From contig NW_004454173.1 of NCBI RefSeq assembly GCF_000283155.1, positions 10,201,851 to 10,265,850 on the forward strand: a stretch of DNA of 64,000 nt. Direction: 5' to 3'. This DNA is from Ceratotherium simum simum (Eukaryota; Chordata; Mammalia; Perissodactyla; Rhinocerotidae). Within the stretch, counting starts at the first letter, position 1. Each line of letters begins with the position of its first letter. The position numbers were made by a program, and so were the translations under genes. This document shows positions 1 to 12,120 of this stretch, piece after piece. A model generated the notes under the pieces. It made no database searches and was not told the DNA's origin. It was given only the letters and a program-made list of their open reading frames with translations.

Positions 1-2708
1 CAAAGGCTCAACAGCAAACTTTGATATCAAAGTGCCCTGGTCTTTGCAGATTGTGTCTTCAGGTCCAAGTTACTTTACATCTGTACCTGTTAGGATGCTT
101 TGAGCTGTAAATAACTCCCATTCTCAGCATTCTCTCATAGCTTCCCATCACACAGACAGGCAATTCCAAGTCCCTACTGCGGCCTCTAGGAACCACCTGT
201 TCTCATCACTGTCTTCCTCTCATCACCAATCTCCATCTCCGTCCGCTGTACCAGCCTCCCGGTTTTTTCTAAAACACACCAAACACATTCCTTCCTTGGG
301 ACCTTTGAACTCGCTGTTCCTCCTGCCTGGAAAGTTCTTTCCTCAAATATTTTAATGGCTCACTCCCTCAATTTATTCACTTCCCTGACCAAATTACATG
401 CCTCTTAGACATACAACCCCCCCAAAAATCTCCCTAGCTCATTACTCTGCTTGATAGCTGACATCATATTATTTATTAATAATATTCACATACGGTTTTC
501 TCTGCTACCAGAAAGTACGTTTCATGAGGGTAGGCGCTCTGACCATATTGTTCACGGCTGCACAGCCAGTACCTAGGACAGCGCCTGGCACATAGTAGCT
601 GCTAAGTAGATACATGTTAAATAAGTTGTTGAAGCAAGAGAAAATCTGACTCATACAGATTTAGACTATTAAGGAATTTACTATCTCACATAGATAAATC
701 CCCGAGGCAGGACAGGCTCTAGGAAAAAGCAAAGGTTTTTCTCTTTTTCTCTGCAATTCTCTTTGCTCTTCCCTCTTTAGCATGCCAGCTTTGTCCTCCT
801 ACAGAGGCTGCCCCTGTGGCCGCAAGGTGGCCGCAGTAGCAAGTGGAGCAATGTGCTTTCTCTTTCACGTCCATTTGAGAGGGAGCAAGATTCTCCCCTA
901 CACTAGTCAAAGTTCTCTCAAGTTAACACATAAAATTCACCATCACACCCCCTATCACGAAATAAAAGTCATTCCCTTTAGTCTGATTGAGCCTACTTAG
1001 TTCACATGCCCACTCCTGAACCAATCACTGAAAAGGAGGATTCAATTCTAAGGTTTTCCCACATGAATTAGGACTCACCCCTGGGAAGGGACTGGAGTCA
1101 GCCTCCACTGCCACACATGGATTGAATGAGGAAGGAGTGGTGGAGCCTTGTCCCAGATAGACAACCAAGCATGATCACTACAATCTCGGACTTCAGAGGA
1201 GCTCCTTAACCCCAAGGAACCCTTTCTGGTAGAGTAACTGGCCTCTTAGGATCTTGAAACACAATCATTTCCTTGGGATATTTCTTGAGTTAAATACCAC
1301 TCTTAGATGGCAGAGCTGTCTCAAATATTTTCCTCGTGGGAGAGCCTCATCACTGGGAGAAAGGGAGCCAAACACATCCCCTTCTTGGGAGGGAGAAGGA
1401 GAAGGAAACAGCAATGCCAAACACATTTCACCAGAGAGTATTTTTTGCAAATCAGTAACAAAACATGAAGCATCTACAAAATACAATTAAAGGTCATTTA
1501 ATTCGTATTCAGGCAATGTGAATAGAGACAGCAATTCAGCACAGGAGAAAATATTTTGTCAGCAAAATGAGCAAGGCTGTAAATTACTGAGAACACATCA
1601 CCAGCCAGATACCCTAAACTAGTAAACAAATAGTTTGACTAAAAAGTTGCTCCAGGCACAACTCCTGCATTAGGGTGATTTACTAGGAAATAGAGCCACA
1701 AGGAGACATTGAAAACCATCTGAAGTGCAGTATTATCCGCCCTTTGAACAATGTTACAATATTCTATTTCACCTACTGCAAAAGCATAAAATGACTTCTC
1801 ATGTGTTATCCCTGAAAGATATTTGATCATTTTTTTACATTGTGACTTCTTCACTGAGATTCTTTAAATCCCAGATAATTGTTTTCTTTTTAGTTAGCTG
1901 TTGGGTTGTCGCTTACTGTACTAAGACATTTTGGGGCGACTATTTCACATGCCTTGAAAATGCTGCTTTTCTCCGCATTAAATACACCAACACTGTTATA
2001 AGTTGGTCTCCTTCCCCCTCTGCCAGTATTGGAGGCTGCAAACAATGCATAGTAAAGACAGGCCTTTTATTTCTAGCACAGAAAAGGTAAGATTTTGAGT
2101 ATAACTTTCTTGCTTCTTTCTAATTGTTCTGCAAAGGTATCTTCTTCAAAAGGGCTTCTGTTTACTCACATGACATAAGCCCCAACGTTATCCAGCATTT
2201 AAAAGCTCTTCTAAGAAAAACATCCACTGATTTTGCAATTAATGAGAGGGAACAGTCGAAGATTTGAAGATGCACGATATTGGATTACTAGCCAGGAAAG
2301 TAGATACAAGTTGCCCCAGAACACACAACCAGCAAGGGACACAGCTAGGAGCAGACTCTAGGATGCCTACTCCCAGCTCAGGGCTCCTTCCACTACAACA
2401 ATGCTCCTGCTGTGGGAAGGTTCTCCCCTTAGCCAGGTGGCCGAGTCTCTTTCTGGTGTGTTGTGCTGTACACGCAGTGGGTTCCTGCTTGTGTGCTACA
2501 GTAAAGCAGAAATTTAGCTCTGAGGTTTCTTTCGTCCAAAGCAAAGGTCTAGTGAAGATTTAAATATTCGTAAGTATATATGTATATATCCATCTGAAAT
2601 AAACTTGCTGAAAAGAATCACAACTATTCCTAGATCTGAGACCTGAGAGAACTTTCTCCCATCATCTCTTACTAAGCATGTGATGTAGTGAACAGTGGCC
2701 CCACGCCA
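1..2708. other. Intergenic sequence with old L2/MIR pieces
   Basis: 190-640 resembles the L2 LINE 3' end in antisense, with phrases such as CACTCCCTCAATTTATTCAC and GCGCCTGGCACATAGTAG. About 2300-2400 has a MIR-like core (ACACAGCTAGGAGCAGACTC). I see no gene. The small open frames lack family resemblance, splice context or coding bias. Confidence 0.55.
190..640 (-). repeat. L2 LINE 3'-end fragment
   Basis: Antisense of the well-known L2 tail. It shows in order: 'tttgaactcgctgttcctcc', 'gaaagttctttcctc', 'catgagggtaggcgctctga', and 'agcgcctggcacatagtag'. Heavily diverged. Confidence 0.65.
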
Positions 2709-2770
2709 TCTCCATAGAAAATACAAGATTAAGTATTTAGGGATTTTTCTTTCCTGGTATTTTTCTTGTA

Positions 2771-2872
2771 TTTTCTTTCTTTATTTCTCTTTCTTTCTTT
2801 CTTTCTTTCTTCTTTTCTTTCTTCCTTCTTTCCTTCCTTTCTTCCTTCCTTCCTTCCTTCTTTCCTTTCTTA
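2771..2872. repeat. (TTTC/TTCC)n simple repeat
   Basis: An interrupted pyrimidine microsatellite on the plus strand of TTTC and TTCC units, directly before the 3' end of an antisense L1M. Such tracts often grow from L1 poly(A) regions. Confidence 0.9.
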
Positions 2873-2904
2873 TTGTGGTAAGAACACTTAACATGAGATC
2901 TACC

Positions 2905-3492
2905 AGGGGCAGCCCCCCCGTGGCTTAGCGGTTAAGTGCGCACGCTCCACTACTGGCAGTCCGGGCTCCGAACCCGGGTGCGCAACGACGCACCGCTTCT
3001 CCGGCCATGCTGAGGCCGCGTCCCACATACAGCAACTAGAAGGATGTGCAACTATGACGTACAACTATCTACTGGNNNNNNNNNNNNNNNNNNNNNNNNN
3101 NNNNNNNNNNNNNNNNNNNNNNNNNNNNNNNNNNNNNNNNNNNNNNNNNNNNNNNNNNNNNNNNNNNNNNNNNNNGGGCCGGCCCCGTGGCTTAGCGGTT
3201 AAGTGCTCGTGCTCCGCTACTGGTGGCCCAGGTTCTGATCCTGGGCGCGCACCGATGCACCGCTCCTCCTGCCATGCTGAGGCCGCGTCCCACATACAGC
3301 AACTAGAAGGATGTGCAACTATGACGTACAACTATCTACTGGGGCTTTGGGGAGAAAAAGGGGGAAAAAAAAGGAGGAGGATTGGCAATAGACATTAGCT
3401 CAGAGCCGGTCTTCCTCAGCAAAAAGAGGAGGATTAGCGTGGATGTTAGTTCAGGGCTGATCTTCCTCACAAAAAAAAAAAAAAAAAAAACT
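2905..3492 (+). mobile_element. Two tandem ERE SINE copies flanking an assembly gap
   Basis: The first copy (2905-3075) runs from GTGGCTTAGCGGTTAAGTGC to ACAACTATCTACTGG, where it meets the N run. A second copy restarts with GGGCCGGCCCCGTGGC at 3176 and ends in a poly(A) tail at about 3490. The whole unit is flanked by TGAGATCTACC (2894-2904 and 3493-3503), a target-site duplication in the host L1. The tRNA-derived head and the CAGCAACTAGAAGGATGTGC body identify ERE. Confidence 0.9.
3076..3175. other. Assembly gap (100 N)
   Basis: Exactly 100 N bases, probably a gap of unspecified length, placed between two highly similar ERE copies. The true sequence and length here are unknown. Confidence 0.98.
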
Positions 3493-3695
3493 TGAGATCT
3501 ACCCTCTTAACAAATTTTTAAGCATACAATACAGTATTAACTATAGATACTATGTTGTACAGCAGATCTATACACCTTATTCATCTTACATAACTGAAAC
3601 TTTATACCTGTTGTACAACAACTCCCCATTTCTCCCTCCCCTCATCCTCTGGCAATCACCATTGTACTCTCTGCTTCTATGAGTTTGACTATTTT

Positions 3696-3957
3696 TTTTC
3701 TTTTTTTTTGTTTTGTTTGTTTGTTTGTTTTGTTTTGTTTGTTCGTTTTGGGTGAGGAATATTAGCCCTGAGCTAACATCTGTTGCCAATCCTCCCTTTT
3801 TTTGCTGAGGAAGACTGGCCCCGGGCCAATATCCGTGCCCATCTTCCTCTACTTTACATGTAGGACGCCTGCCACAGCATGGCTTGATAAACAGTGTGTA
3901 GGTCCGCACCTGGGATCCAAATGGGCGAACCTAACCACTACACCACTGGGCCAGCCC
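3696..3957 (-). mobile_element. ERE SINE in antisense
   Basis: T-rich start, then antisense ERE body (CCTGAGCTAACATCTGTTGC ... CCACTGGGCCAGCCC). Flanked by a 16-bp perfect target-site duplication TGAGTTTGACTATTTT at 3680-3695 and 3958-3973 inside the L1M. Confidence 0.92.
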
Positions 3958-5165
3958 TGAGTTTGACTATTTTAAATATATCATGCAAGTGGAATCATTC
4001 AGTATTTGTCCTTCTGAAACTGGCTTATTTCACTTAGCATAGTGTCCTCCAGGTTCATCCACTTTGTTGCATATGGCAGGATTTTCTTCTTTTTTAAGAC
4101 TGAGTAATATTCCGTTGTATGTATATACCACGTTTTCTTTATCCATTCATTTGTTGATGGACATTTAGGTTGTTTGCATGTCTTGGCTATTGTGAATAAT
4201 GCTGCAATGAATGTGGGAGTACAAATATCTCTTTGGGATCTTGATTTCAATTCTTTTGAATATATACCCAGAAGTGGAATTGCTGGATCATTTTTAATTT
4301 TTTGAGGAAGCTCCAAACCGTTTTCCATAGTTGATGCGCCATTTTATACTCCCATCAGCAGTGCACAAGGGTTCCAATTTCTCCACACCCTCTCCAACAC
4401 TTGTTATCTTCTGATGTTTTTGATAACAGCCATACTACCAGGTGTGAGGTGATATCTCATTGTGGTTTTGATTTGCATTCCCTGATGCTTAGTGATGTTG
4501 AGCACCTTTTCATATACTTGTTGGTCATTTGTATGTCTTCTTTGGAGAAATATCTATTCAAGTTCTTTGCCCATTTTTTCATTGGGCTATTTGTTTTTCT
4601 GCTATTGAGTTGTAGAAGTTCCTTATATATTTAGAATATTAACCGCTTATCAAATATAGAGTAAAATATTTTCCCCCATTCTGTAGATTGCATTTTCATT
4701 TTGTTAATTGCCCCCTTTGCTTTGCAGAAGCTTTTTAATTTCATGTAGTCCCACTCGATGATTGTTGTTTTTGTTGCCTGTGCTTTTGGTGCCATATCCA
4801 AGAAATCATTGCCAAGACCAACGTCAAGAAGCTTTTCTCCTGTTTTCTTCTAGGAGTTTTACAGGTTCATGTCTTACACTTAAGACTTTAATCCATTTTG
4901 AGTTGCCTTTTGTGTATGGTGTGAGGATCCAATTTCATTCTTTTGCATGTGAGTGTCCAGTTTTCCCAACACGGTTTGTTGAAGAGAGTATCCATTCTCC
5001 ATTGTGTATTCTGGACTCCCTTTTTGAAGGTCAGTTGACTGCATATGCATAGGTTAGTTTCTGGGCTCTCTATTCAGTTCTGTTGGTCTATATGTCTGTC
5101 TTTACGCCAGCACCATACTGTTTTGAATGCTGCAGCTTTGTAATATCTCACGTTGTTTCTTATCG

Positions 5166-6640
5166 ACAGTCAATGACATGGGACTAAAGCAGGTCCAGTA
5201 AAAGAGTACGTGAGTTTTCCAGAAGGGGACCAACAAGAAGGTTGAGAAGCACATATTTTATGGTTTCTGTTTTCTCTCTAAATTAGAAAGCAAGCCAGAG
5301 AGAGGGAGGAAGTGGACTTGGGGTCTACAGAAGACCAGCAAGGGCTTAAAACCGTCGCTGAGGAGAATGGAGACAGAGAGATTAAAGCTGAGTAAATAGA
5401 TAGCCAGTCTGAAAAAAGGACTCAGATGAGACTGAAACTACACATTAGAAGAGAAACAATCCCTTGGTCTGCAGCAGTCAGTGACCCAGGTCAGCAAAAC
5501 TGCAGAAAGCAGAGAGTTGAATTGAGGCAAGATTAGGAGGTTTCCAGGCTAGCTGAAAGACAAGAGGCTTGAGAGTGTTGTCCACGAAGTGGGTGAGGAA
5601 ATAAAGCAGGGGTCTGAACCAGACGGATGAAGGAGTAGGGACCAGGGAGAGCTGATAGGCAGACGGGTTCTTGCAACAAGGGCCACATCACATTCATCTT
5701 TGAATCCCAGCATCCAGCATAGTAGATGCTCATTACATATTGAATTTATGTATGAATGAATGAATACATACACAACCATGAGTGCACACACACACACACA
5801 GAATGAGAGAGAGAGAGAGAAAGCACCTTATACACTAGAACACCAGGGTCATCATTAGAGAAAATTCACCATCATTATTAATCTTTGTTACTTCAGTTGA
5901 GTTCTTCGCTTCTCTTGCTCTACCCTTTAAGTTCTAAGACTTTGACTCTCAAACTCTGCGTTCTGGGGAATCCAAGCAAAGGCAGATAAGTCTCCTGGGA
6001 GGCTTCTAGGAAAGAATTTCCTCTCTGATGAAAAGCGACCTATAAGAAGAAATTCTTCTTCCTTCTTCTGGATGCAGTCACATGAAGGTATGATGCCTGG
6101 CACTGTGGCAGCCACCTAGCAACCAGGAGGAGACAAGCCTGCGAACGAAAGCCAACGTGATGAAGACAGCCGAGTGATAAAGTAGAAGTCCCTGGAGCCC
6201 ATTGTTCCACTAAATTAACCAACCTTCAGACTTCTTATTATGTGGATTTGTAATTTTCATTATTTAAGCCCCTGTTAGTCCAATTTTCTGTTAGTTGCAG
6301 CCCCATCCCACCTGAAACAATGAGACCAACAGAGTGGAATCGCTCACGTGCAGGTTGTGACTTACGTAAGGCTGCTGTGATGGGGAGGTAGCACTGAATT
6401 CACTTAAACTGAAATATTCATGTATTTAGGTCAGGATGTTCAGAAGCCCGATTACTTGGGTGGGTTCATGAGTATGTTGTTGATAATATTTCTGACCAGC
6501 TAATTCAGGAGAGACTGAAGGAGACATAGATAAAATCTAAGCCTCATTTCAGCCAATAATTTGACCCTCTCTTCCTCTCAATCAACAAAACTAATTCACG
6601 TAAAATGATTTGCAATTCGTATTTGATGATCTTGCTTTGT
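5166..6640. other. Intergenic sequence, LTR-like end
   Basis: 5166-6030 is largely unrecognised, apart from a short L2/MIR-like tail at 5690-5760 and a (CA)n/(GA)n microsatellite at 5786-5820. 6030-6320 resembles the 3' part of a MaLR LTR ('cttcttattatgtg', 'taagcccctgttagtcc', 'ttttctgttagttgcagcc'). No gene is supported. Confidence 0.5.
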
Positions 6641-6765
6641 ACCAGGCACTTGGTGAGCACTTTACACATATTATCCTTTTTAACCCTCAGAACAATTCTA
6701 TGAAGTAGGGAGTATTATCATTCGCATTTTATAAACGAGAAAAGGCAAGCTGAAAGTAACCATCA
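6641..6765 (+). repeat. MIR-like SINE fragment
   Basis: Diverged MIR core: 'accaggcacttggtgagcac', 'tatgaagtagggagtattat', 'attttataaacgagaaaa'. A second shorter piece of this kind lies at about 8070-8160. Confidence 0.6.
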
Positions 6766-6769
6766 GACT

Positions 6770-8330
6770 TCCACCTTTCTGTAAATTTCTTCTCTGTTAT
6801 GATCTTTGGTGTAAACGTTAAGGAGTAATGAAATATACAAATATGAGGAAGAAAGAGAAACAAGACAGAAAAGCAAGAGACTCCAATATTCCGATGTTAG
6901 AATAAATGAGTCAGTGCTTAGGCAAATAAAGCCAATTTATTCAGAACTTTGAATAAGCTAATACAGAAAAATCAGCTTCACATAAGTTTCTTCCAATTCC
7001 ATTGTTCAGTATCTCTCCAGCAGGCTCTCAGTGGATTTCAACCTCACCTCTCCCATGACTAGATACTAGGAAAGTTTCCTTCTGAAAGGATACCTACCTG
7101 TCAATGAAACATTCTCCAGCCGTTTCTGAAGTTTCCCCTAGAGAATTAATCTTCTTCCAACTCATGTTCATAAGCTGTCAATCAGATGTCATCAATGGTA
7201 ATGATATCCATGTCATTAAAATAGAAAGCTTTTAAAAATGCATCTGTAAAAAGAAACCACAAAGACAGCAAAAGACATGTTTGTGTACTTTAGAATAACA
7301 TAGTAACTCTGTGCCATTTAGTAAACTCTCCAACTAAATCAAGATTTCTATTATCCATAACCATGACAGTTGATCAAAGGAAAATACTAGAATGACTACC
7401 TGTGACTTATTTCTCCACGCTCTTTTCCTTAGTAGTTAAGCCAAACATAAATTTCATTATCTGGTTTCTAGTCGCAATAATAAGCCAGACTGTTCCAAAA
7501 TCCCAGATATCACAGCCAAGAATTTTTGAGCAAGGTTATAAGTGAATCTGAAAAAACAGAAAATAGTAGTAATGGCAATGGTTTTTAGGAATAGTTTGTC
7601 AAGTGGAAGAAAAAAGAAAACGTTATGAGTAAGGATTTTTCAATGCAATAATAGAATTCCGTAATCTCTCCTCTTAGGAACTTGTCACTCAAATTCACTA
7701 AGGTTCCAGCTTAGCTTTAGGATAATGTGGCGTCGTAGCCGGTTTTCCAGCTCTCCATAAGGAACATTCTGTAGCAGGCTTCATCACTTTTTCTGTTTAG
7801 AAAAGCAACAACAATGGTTGCTTAGGGGTCACCGCTTGGATTCATACTCTTTATGGGGCATGAAGAAAAATATCTAAAATATTACTTATATGGAATTTTC
7901 ACTTCATGAGGAGGAGGAAAGCCATAGGACTGCACATACCGCATAGGAATGTGCTAGCAAAGCCACCAGAGAGGAATATAAGACCCAGATAAAGCCAACA
8001 TATATAAGCATATTTATCCATCTACTTGAAAAACAATAATCAAGACCATTGAGAGACAATGAAATCGTGCCATTCATTTTACATACATCATCTAATTCCA
8101 GCAACAACCCCATGAAATTGCTGATGTTAACCCCATTTTACAGGAAAAGAGAATAATAAACTACCAAGATTGATATTTAGAATTTTAAATATCTCAATCA
8201 TTGTCTATCCTATGTACATATTAGTTTGTGCTTCACTTCAACTGAGAATTTTGAAATTAAAGACTTTATCATGTAAAATCATTGAGCACAAGAATAATAT
8301 TGAATGCGCACATGAATGAACATAAGCTTT
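6770..8330. other. Unassigned intergenic sequence
   Basis: AT-rich and unique-looking apart from the MIR-like scrap at 8070-8160. I see no exon, RNA gene or recognisable repeat. Confidence 0.5.
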
Positions 8331-8338
8331 TTCTGGAC

Positions 8339-9765
8339 TACTAGTTCTCAAACTCTTTGGTCTCAGGATCCCTTTATTTTCTTACAAGTTATTGAGGACT
8401 CCCAAAAGCTTTTGTTTATGTAGGTTCTATCTATAGATATTTACCGTAGTGGAAATTAAAACTAAGTATTTTTTTAAATATCTACCTATTAATTTTAAAG
8501 TAACAATAACAAACCTATTACATGTTAACATAAATAACACATTTTTGTGAAAAAAATTATATTTTTCAAAAAAATAGTAAAGAAACTGCTTTGTTTTACA
8601 CATTTACAAATTGCTGTAATATCTGGCATATAGAAACGTCTGGATTCTCATAGGTATTTTTATATTCAATCTGTTGTGATATGCTGTTTTTGTTGATCAA
8701 TACGAGGAAAATCTACCCTCATAATGGTACATAGTTGGGAATGAAAGGAATATTTTAACACTCTTTTCATACTATGTGTATTCTTTGATATCAAACCAAA
8801 ATTCAACAAGTGATAGTTTCTTAAAAATTGGTTGTAATGTAGAATCTGAAACAGTATCAATGAACTTTTCACAATGAGTTATGTTAAAATACATTGGTCT
8901 ATCTTGCACTTTGAATGGATTGTTTACCCACGTATGATATTGTAACATCCTGCATTGACAGTTTAGAAAACATTTGTTCACTGAATTATGCAAATCTTCC
9001 AAGTGTTCCCACATTTTATCATACAATATCAAAAAATCTCATGTATTGATTTCACCAGTATTCTCATCAGAAAATTCTTTAAGTTTTTAGAAGATGGCAA
9101 GCTCACAGAGCTCATAGTAGTGGATACAAGTTTTCCAAAATTCTAATTTTCCCTTAAAATCTCAAATTTCTTTTTGGCAACCAATACTATTAGTTATTTT
9201 CCTTGAAGTGACAGGTTTACTTGATTCATCTTCTAGAAAAGATATCTGCCAAATATCCAATTCTAAATAACCGCAGTTTGTCTGTCACTCATTCTTTCAA
9301 TTAAACATGGTTTCCCATGAAAAATAATCAGCTAATTCAGTTCTCAACTCAACCACACAAGTGCTTTTCCCTAAGACGGCCATCATAGTTCCATATGCAA
9401 CTTTATGCCTACTTCCCATATCATCATCACAAAAATATTTAAATGATTCAAGGATTGAGTTAGAGTAAAGTTAATAATTTTTACTGCTTTATCAAGGACA
9501 TTCTTAATTGAAACTAGCATTATTTTTTAACTGAGAACGTGTGGTGGTGACAATTTCAATGACTACTACTATGGTTTGGCGCCACTGCCTTAATTCATGC
9601 TAAGATGCCAGTACTTTTATTTTCCATTGATTTTACACTCTCAGTGGAAATATCAATACATTGAAAAGAGAAAATGACACCTTAATATTATTCTGAAAAT
9701 AGTTTTTACCTCGCAAACTCCTAAAAGTTTCTCAGGGTCCAAAGGCCACATGTTGAGAATCACTG
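8339..9765 (-). mobile_element. Decayed hAT-type DNA transposon with transposase remnant
   Basis: The ends form imperfect terminal inverted repeats of hAT type: 'tagttctcaaactctttggt' at the left, and 'gtgattctcaacatgtggcc' on the minus strand at the right end. On the minus strand, pieces related to hAT transposases (ZBED/FAM200-like branch) appear in order. Around 9360-9310 is VELRTELADYFSW, around 9260 is GYLADIFS in another frame, and at 9032-8772 is WVNNPF ... FIDTVSDS ... LSLVEFWFDIKE. Stops and frameshifts break the frame, so it is a dead element. The eight bases outside each end (TTCTGGAC and TTCTACAA) are a weak candidate target duplication. Confidence 0.72.
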
Positions 9766-10225
9766 TTCTACAAAAAAGATAGATTAAACCTCAACTAGAA
9801 AGATAAAGGGGGAGGAAGAAGAGAGAGAGAAATTTGATTTTGGGTTAATTCATTTCTGGAATTCACTATCATTTTTCACCTAAACTTATTCACGGTAGAA
9901 CTAAAACAGATAAATCTCGATATATTTTCAATAAGGTAATCACCAACCTTCATTAATGATTATGAAGTCAGTAACATATTGACTGGTAACGATTACCAAG
10001 ATTTCTTCCCAAATCCCAAAATCAAATTCCTATAGTTTTTAGGAAAAGTTGCTTTAGTTGAAAGAATGGTCTTTATGTTAGATGATTAGTCTATTAACAG
10101 AATTGGGTTTTATTTAAGTTTCAAAAAGCGTTTTGTCCTGCAATCTGGTGTTGGGAGACGCAAATAACTTCAGTTCACTTGATCAGTGAAATGGCCAAAA
10201 AGTCGAGTAGCAAAAAGTGATATAT
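9766..10225. other. Unassigned intergenic sequence
   Basis: No recognisable gene or repeat between the hAT element and the ERE insertion. Confidence 0.5.
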
Positions 10226-10240
10226 AGAAATTGTATTTAG

Positions 10241-10458
10241 GGCCGGCCCCGCGGCTTAGCGGTTAAGTGCGCGCGCTCCGCTACTGGTGGCCCGGGTTCG
10301 GATCCCGGGCGCGCACCGACGCATCGCTTCTCTGGCCATGCTGAGGCCGCGTCCCACATACAGCAACTAGAAGGATGTGCAACTATGACATACAACTATC
10401 TACTGGGGCTTTGGGTGAAAATAAATAAATAAATAAAATCTTTAAAAAAAAAAGAAAA
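10241..10458 (+). mobile_element. ERE SINE
   Basis: A complete-looking ERE from GGCCGGCCCCGCGGCTTAGC to an (AAAT)n/A-rich tail, with a B-box-like GGTTCGGATCC. Flanked by AGAAATTGTATTTAG (10226-10240) and AGAAATCGTATTTAG (10459-10473), a 15-bp target-site duplication with one mismatch. Confidence 0.95.
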
Positions 10459-10494
10459 AGAAATCGTATTTAGTCCTTCCCCTTCTTAAATCCC

Positions 10495-10640
10495 CTCAAT
10501 AACTCTGAATTGCTCTTGGAATAAAATCCAAAAACTTTAATACAGCCTGCAAAGCTGTATATGATCCAGCCTCTACCTACCTCACCAGCCTTGCTCTTCG
10601 CTCTCTCTCGGCTCTGAATATCCATCTTCTCAAGGCCTTT
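10495..10640 (-). repeat. L2 LINE 3'-end fragment
   Basis: Antisense L2 tail phrases: 'agcctgcaaagctgtatatg', 'atccagcctctacctacctc', 'caaggcctttactctaag'. A (TA)n tract follows at about 10711-10736. Confidence 0.6.
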
Positions 10641-10739
10641 ACTCTAAGTAAAAGACTAAATTGTCAGACCGAATAAAAATTTCTAGATAGATAAATGATG
10701 CTAGATAGGTTTTATATATATATATATATATATATAATA

Positions 10740-12120
10740 TATCACATAACATATATTTGGAGAAAGAACCTAAATCTTATGAATTATTTCCTTTTCTTGA
10801 AAAAGTAACATATTTTCATCATTTAGAAAGCAAATCAATATTAAAAGTCTTACTCCCACTCTGTCCCCATCCCCGCCCTGTTCCGCTCTCGCCCCCTACA
10901 GGTAACCATTTATATTAAGCTCTTACAGTATTTCCTTAGGTAAATACAAGGGAATACCAAAAATATATATTATTTTCCCTCTTTTTTTAACAAAAAATGT
11001 AAGCGTACTATATAAACTCTTTTTAATACTGCTTTTTTCTCCTGATGATGTATGCCGGAAATCTCACCTCATCGGTTGCTCGAGCTCTCCCTCATCCTGT
11101 GCTACTAGCCGCATGGTGTGCTGTAGCGTATTCCATCATCTCCCCTGCCTCCCTGTCTCCAGTCTTCTGCTACCACGCACCATGCCGTAGTGAATAACCG
11201 AACACAGATACGACTGCTGCTTAAAACCAGGCTTTCTCCTCTTGATCAGGAGGAAAGTATAAGCATGCTTATATTCGAACCCCATAACCAGCAAATTAAT
11301 CCCTTTATCTTCCAATCTGTCATCCTAAAACTCCAAGGAGCTTAATTTGAAACTGAATGCCAGAAAGTTTAATTTATCCAAAATTACACAGTTGTGCAAA
11401 CAAGAGAAATCAACTCTGATGGACTTAAGAAAAAAGAGAAGAAAGGCTGGAGACCAGGCTCAGATATCAAGCAGGGTGACACTAGTCATAGGCCACCACT
11501 GGCACCACAGCCACTCGACGCTGACCAGCTCTGCTTGTGCCGCCTCCACTGGACACCTCCATCACCGGATGATGAAAGGATGCATCTTCTAGAAACATCA
11601 CTCTGGATTCTAAAGCCCAGAAAAGTGGCAGGAGATGAGCTCTGTGGATTTTCTCATGGGTAGGAAGGGGGTTCAGGTGTTGTCAGTCAAAAACCTAACA
11701 AATGTGTACCAAACAGAAATTAGTAGCACAGCTGAGAGGAACCCAGATCTTGTGGACATGAGTAGGTTGTTCTCCCTTCCTCTTTAAGAAGTTTTCCCAT
11801 CGCAATGAAAACAGCACCTCCACAAACTTACCTCTGGCTAGGATTCAGATCCTGTGGCCCCTCCGGCAGCTCATTAGTGAAAGTCCAAAGATCCTCATTA
11901 CAGCTGACCAGGAATGGAGAATGGCCATTCTTTCCCTCTTCTCTATTAAGCTTATCTATTTCTAGTTATTTTATGCTGTAGGGATCTAAACGTGCCAGTG
12001 TTCGTAGAGAACCCTGGCTGATAAAATGTCAAGTAAATTAGCTCTCAACTTCTTTCTCATAAAGTTGTAGCAACTCAGGGCTAAAAGGGACTCTGCCAAG
12101 GCATTAGGCCAGTGTTTCTT
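10740..12120. other. Unassigned intergenic sequence
   Basis: 10740-11250 has weak L1-tail flavour (AACCATTTATATTAAGCTCT, TTTTTAACAAAAAATGTAAG). 11250-12105 looks unique. Short open frames around 11347-11663 have no family resemblance. 12106-12120 is the left target-site duplication of the next L1. Confidence 0.5.

Larger units (their letters stand above)
2868..5165 (-). mobile_element. L1M LINE, 3' part, interrupted by EREs
   Basis: Begins with the antisense L1M tail 'ttattgtggtaagaacac' and continues through the 3'UTR and the end of ORF2. The minus-strand translation at 4328-3999 contains [40 protein letters not shown] and TEYYSVLKK, the L1 ORF2p C-terminal domain. It is 5'-truncated near 5165 and interrupted by the ERE pair with the gap (2905-3492) and by an ERE at 3696-3957. 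It is an inactive retrotransposon fragment. Confidence 0.85.

Noticed and set aside
2931..2990. tRNA gene in the ERE heads
   Set aside because: The A- and B-box-like parts derive from a tRNA, but the cloverleaf is not intact and the unit continues into SINE body and A-rich tail.
3054..3398. Open frames across the first N gap and ERE copies
   Set aside because: Derived from SINE sequence and unknown bases. The same peptide recurs at other EREs such as 22002-22442 and 41576-42040.
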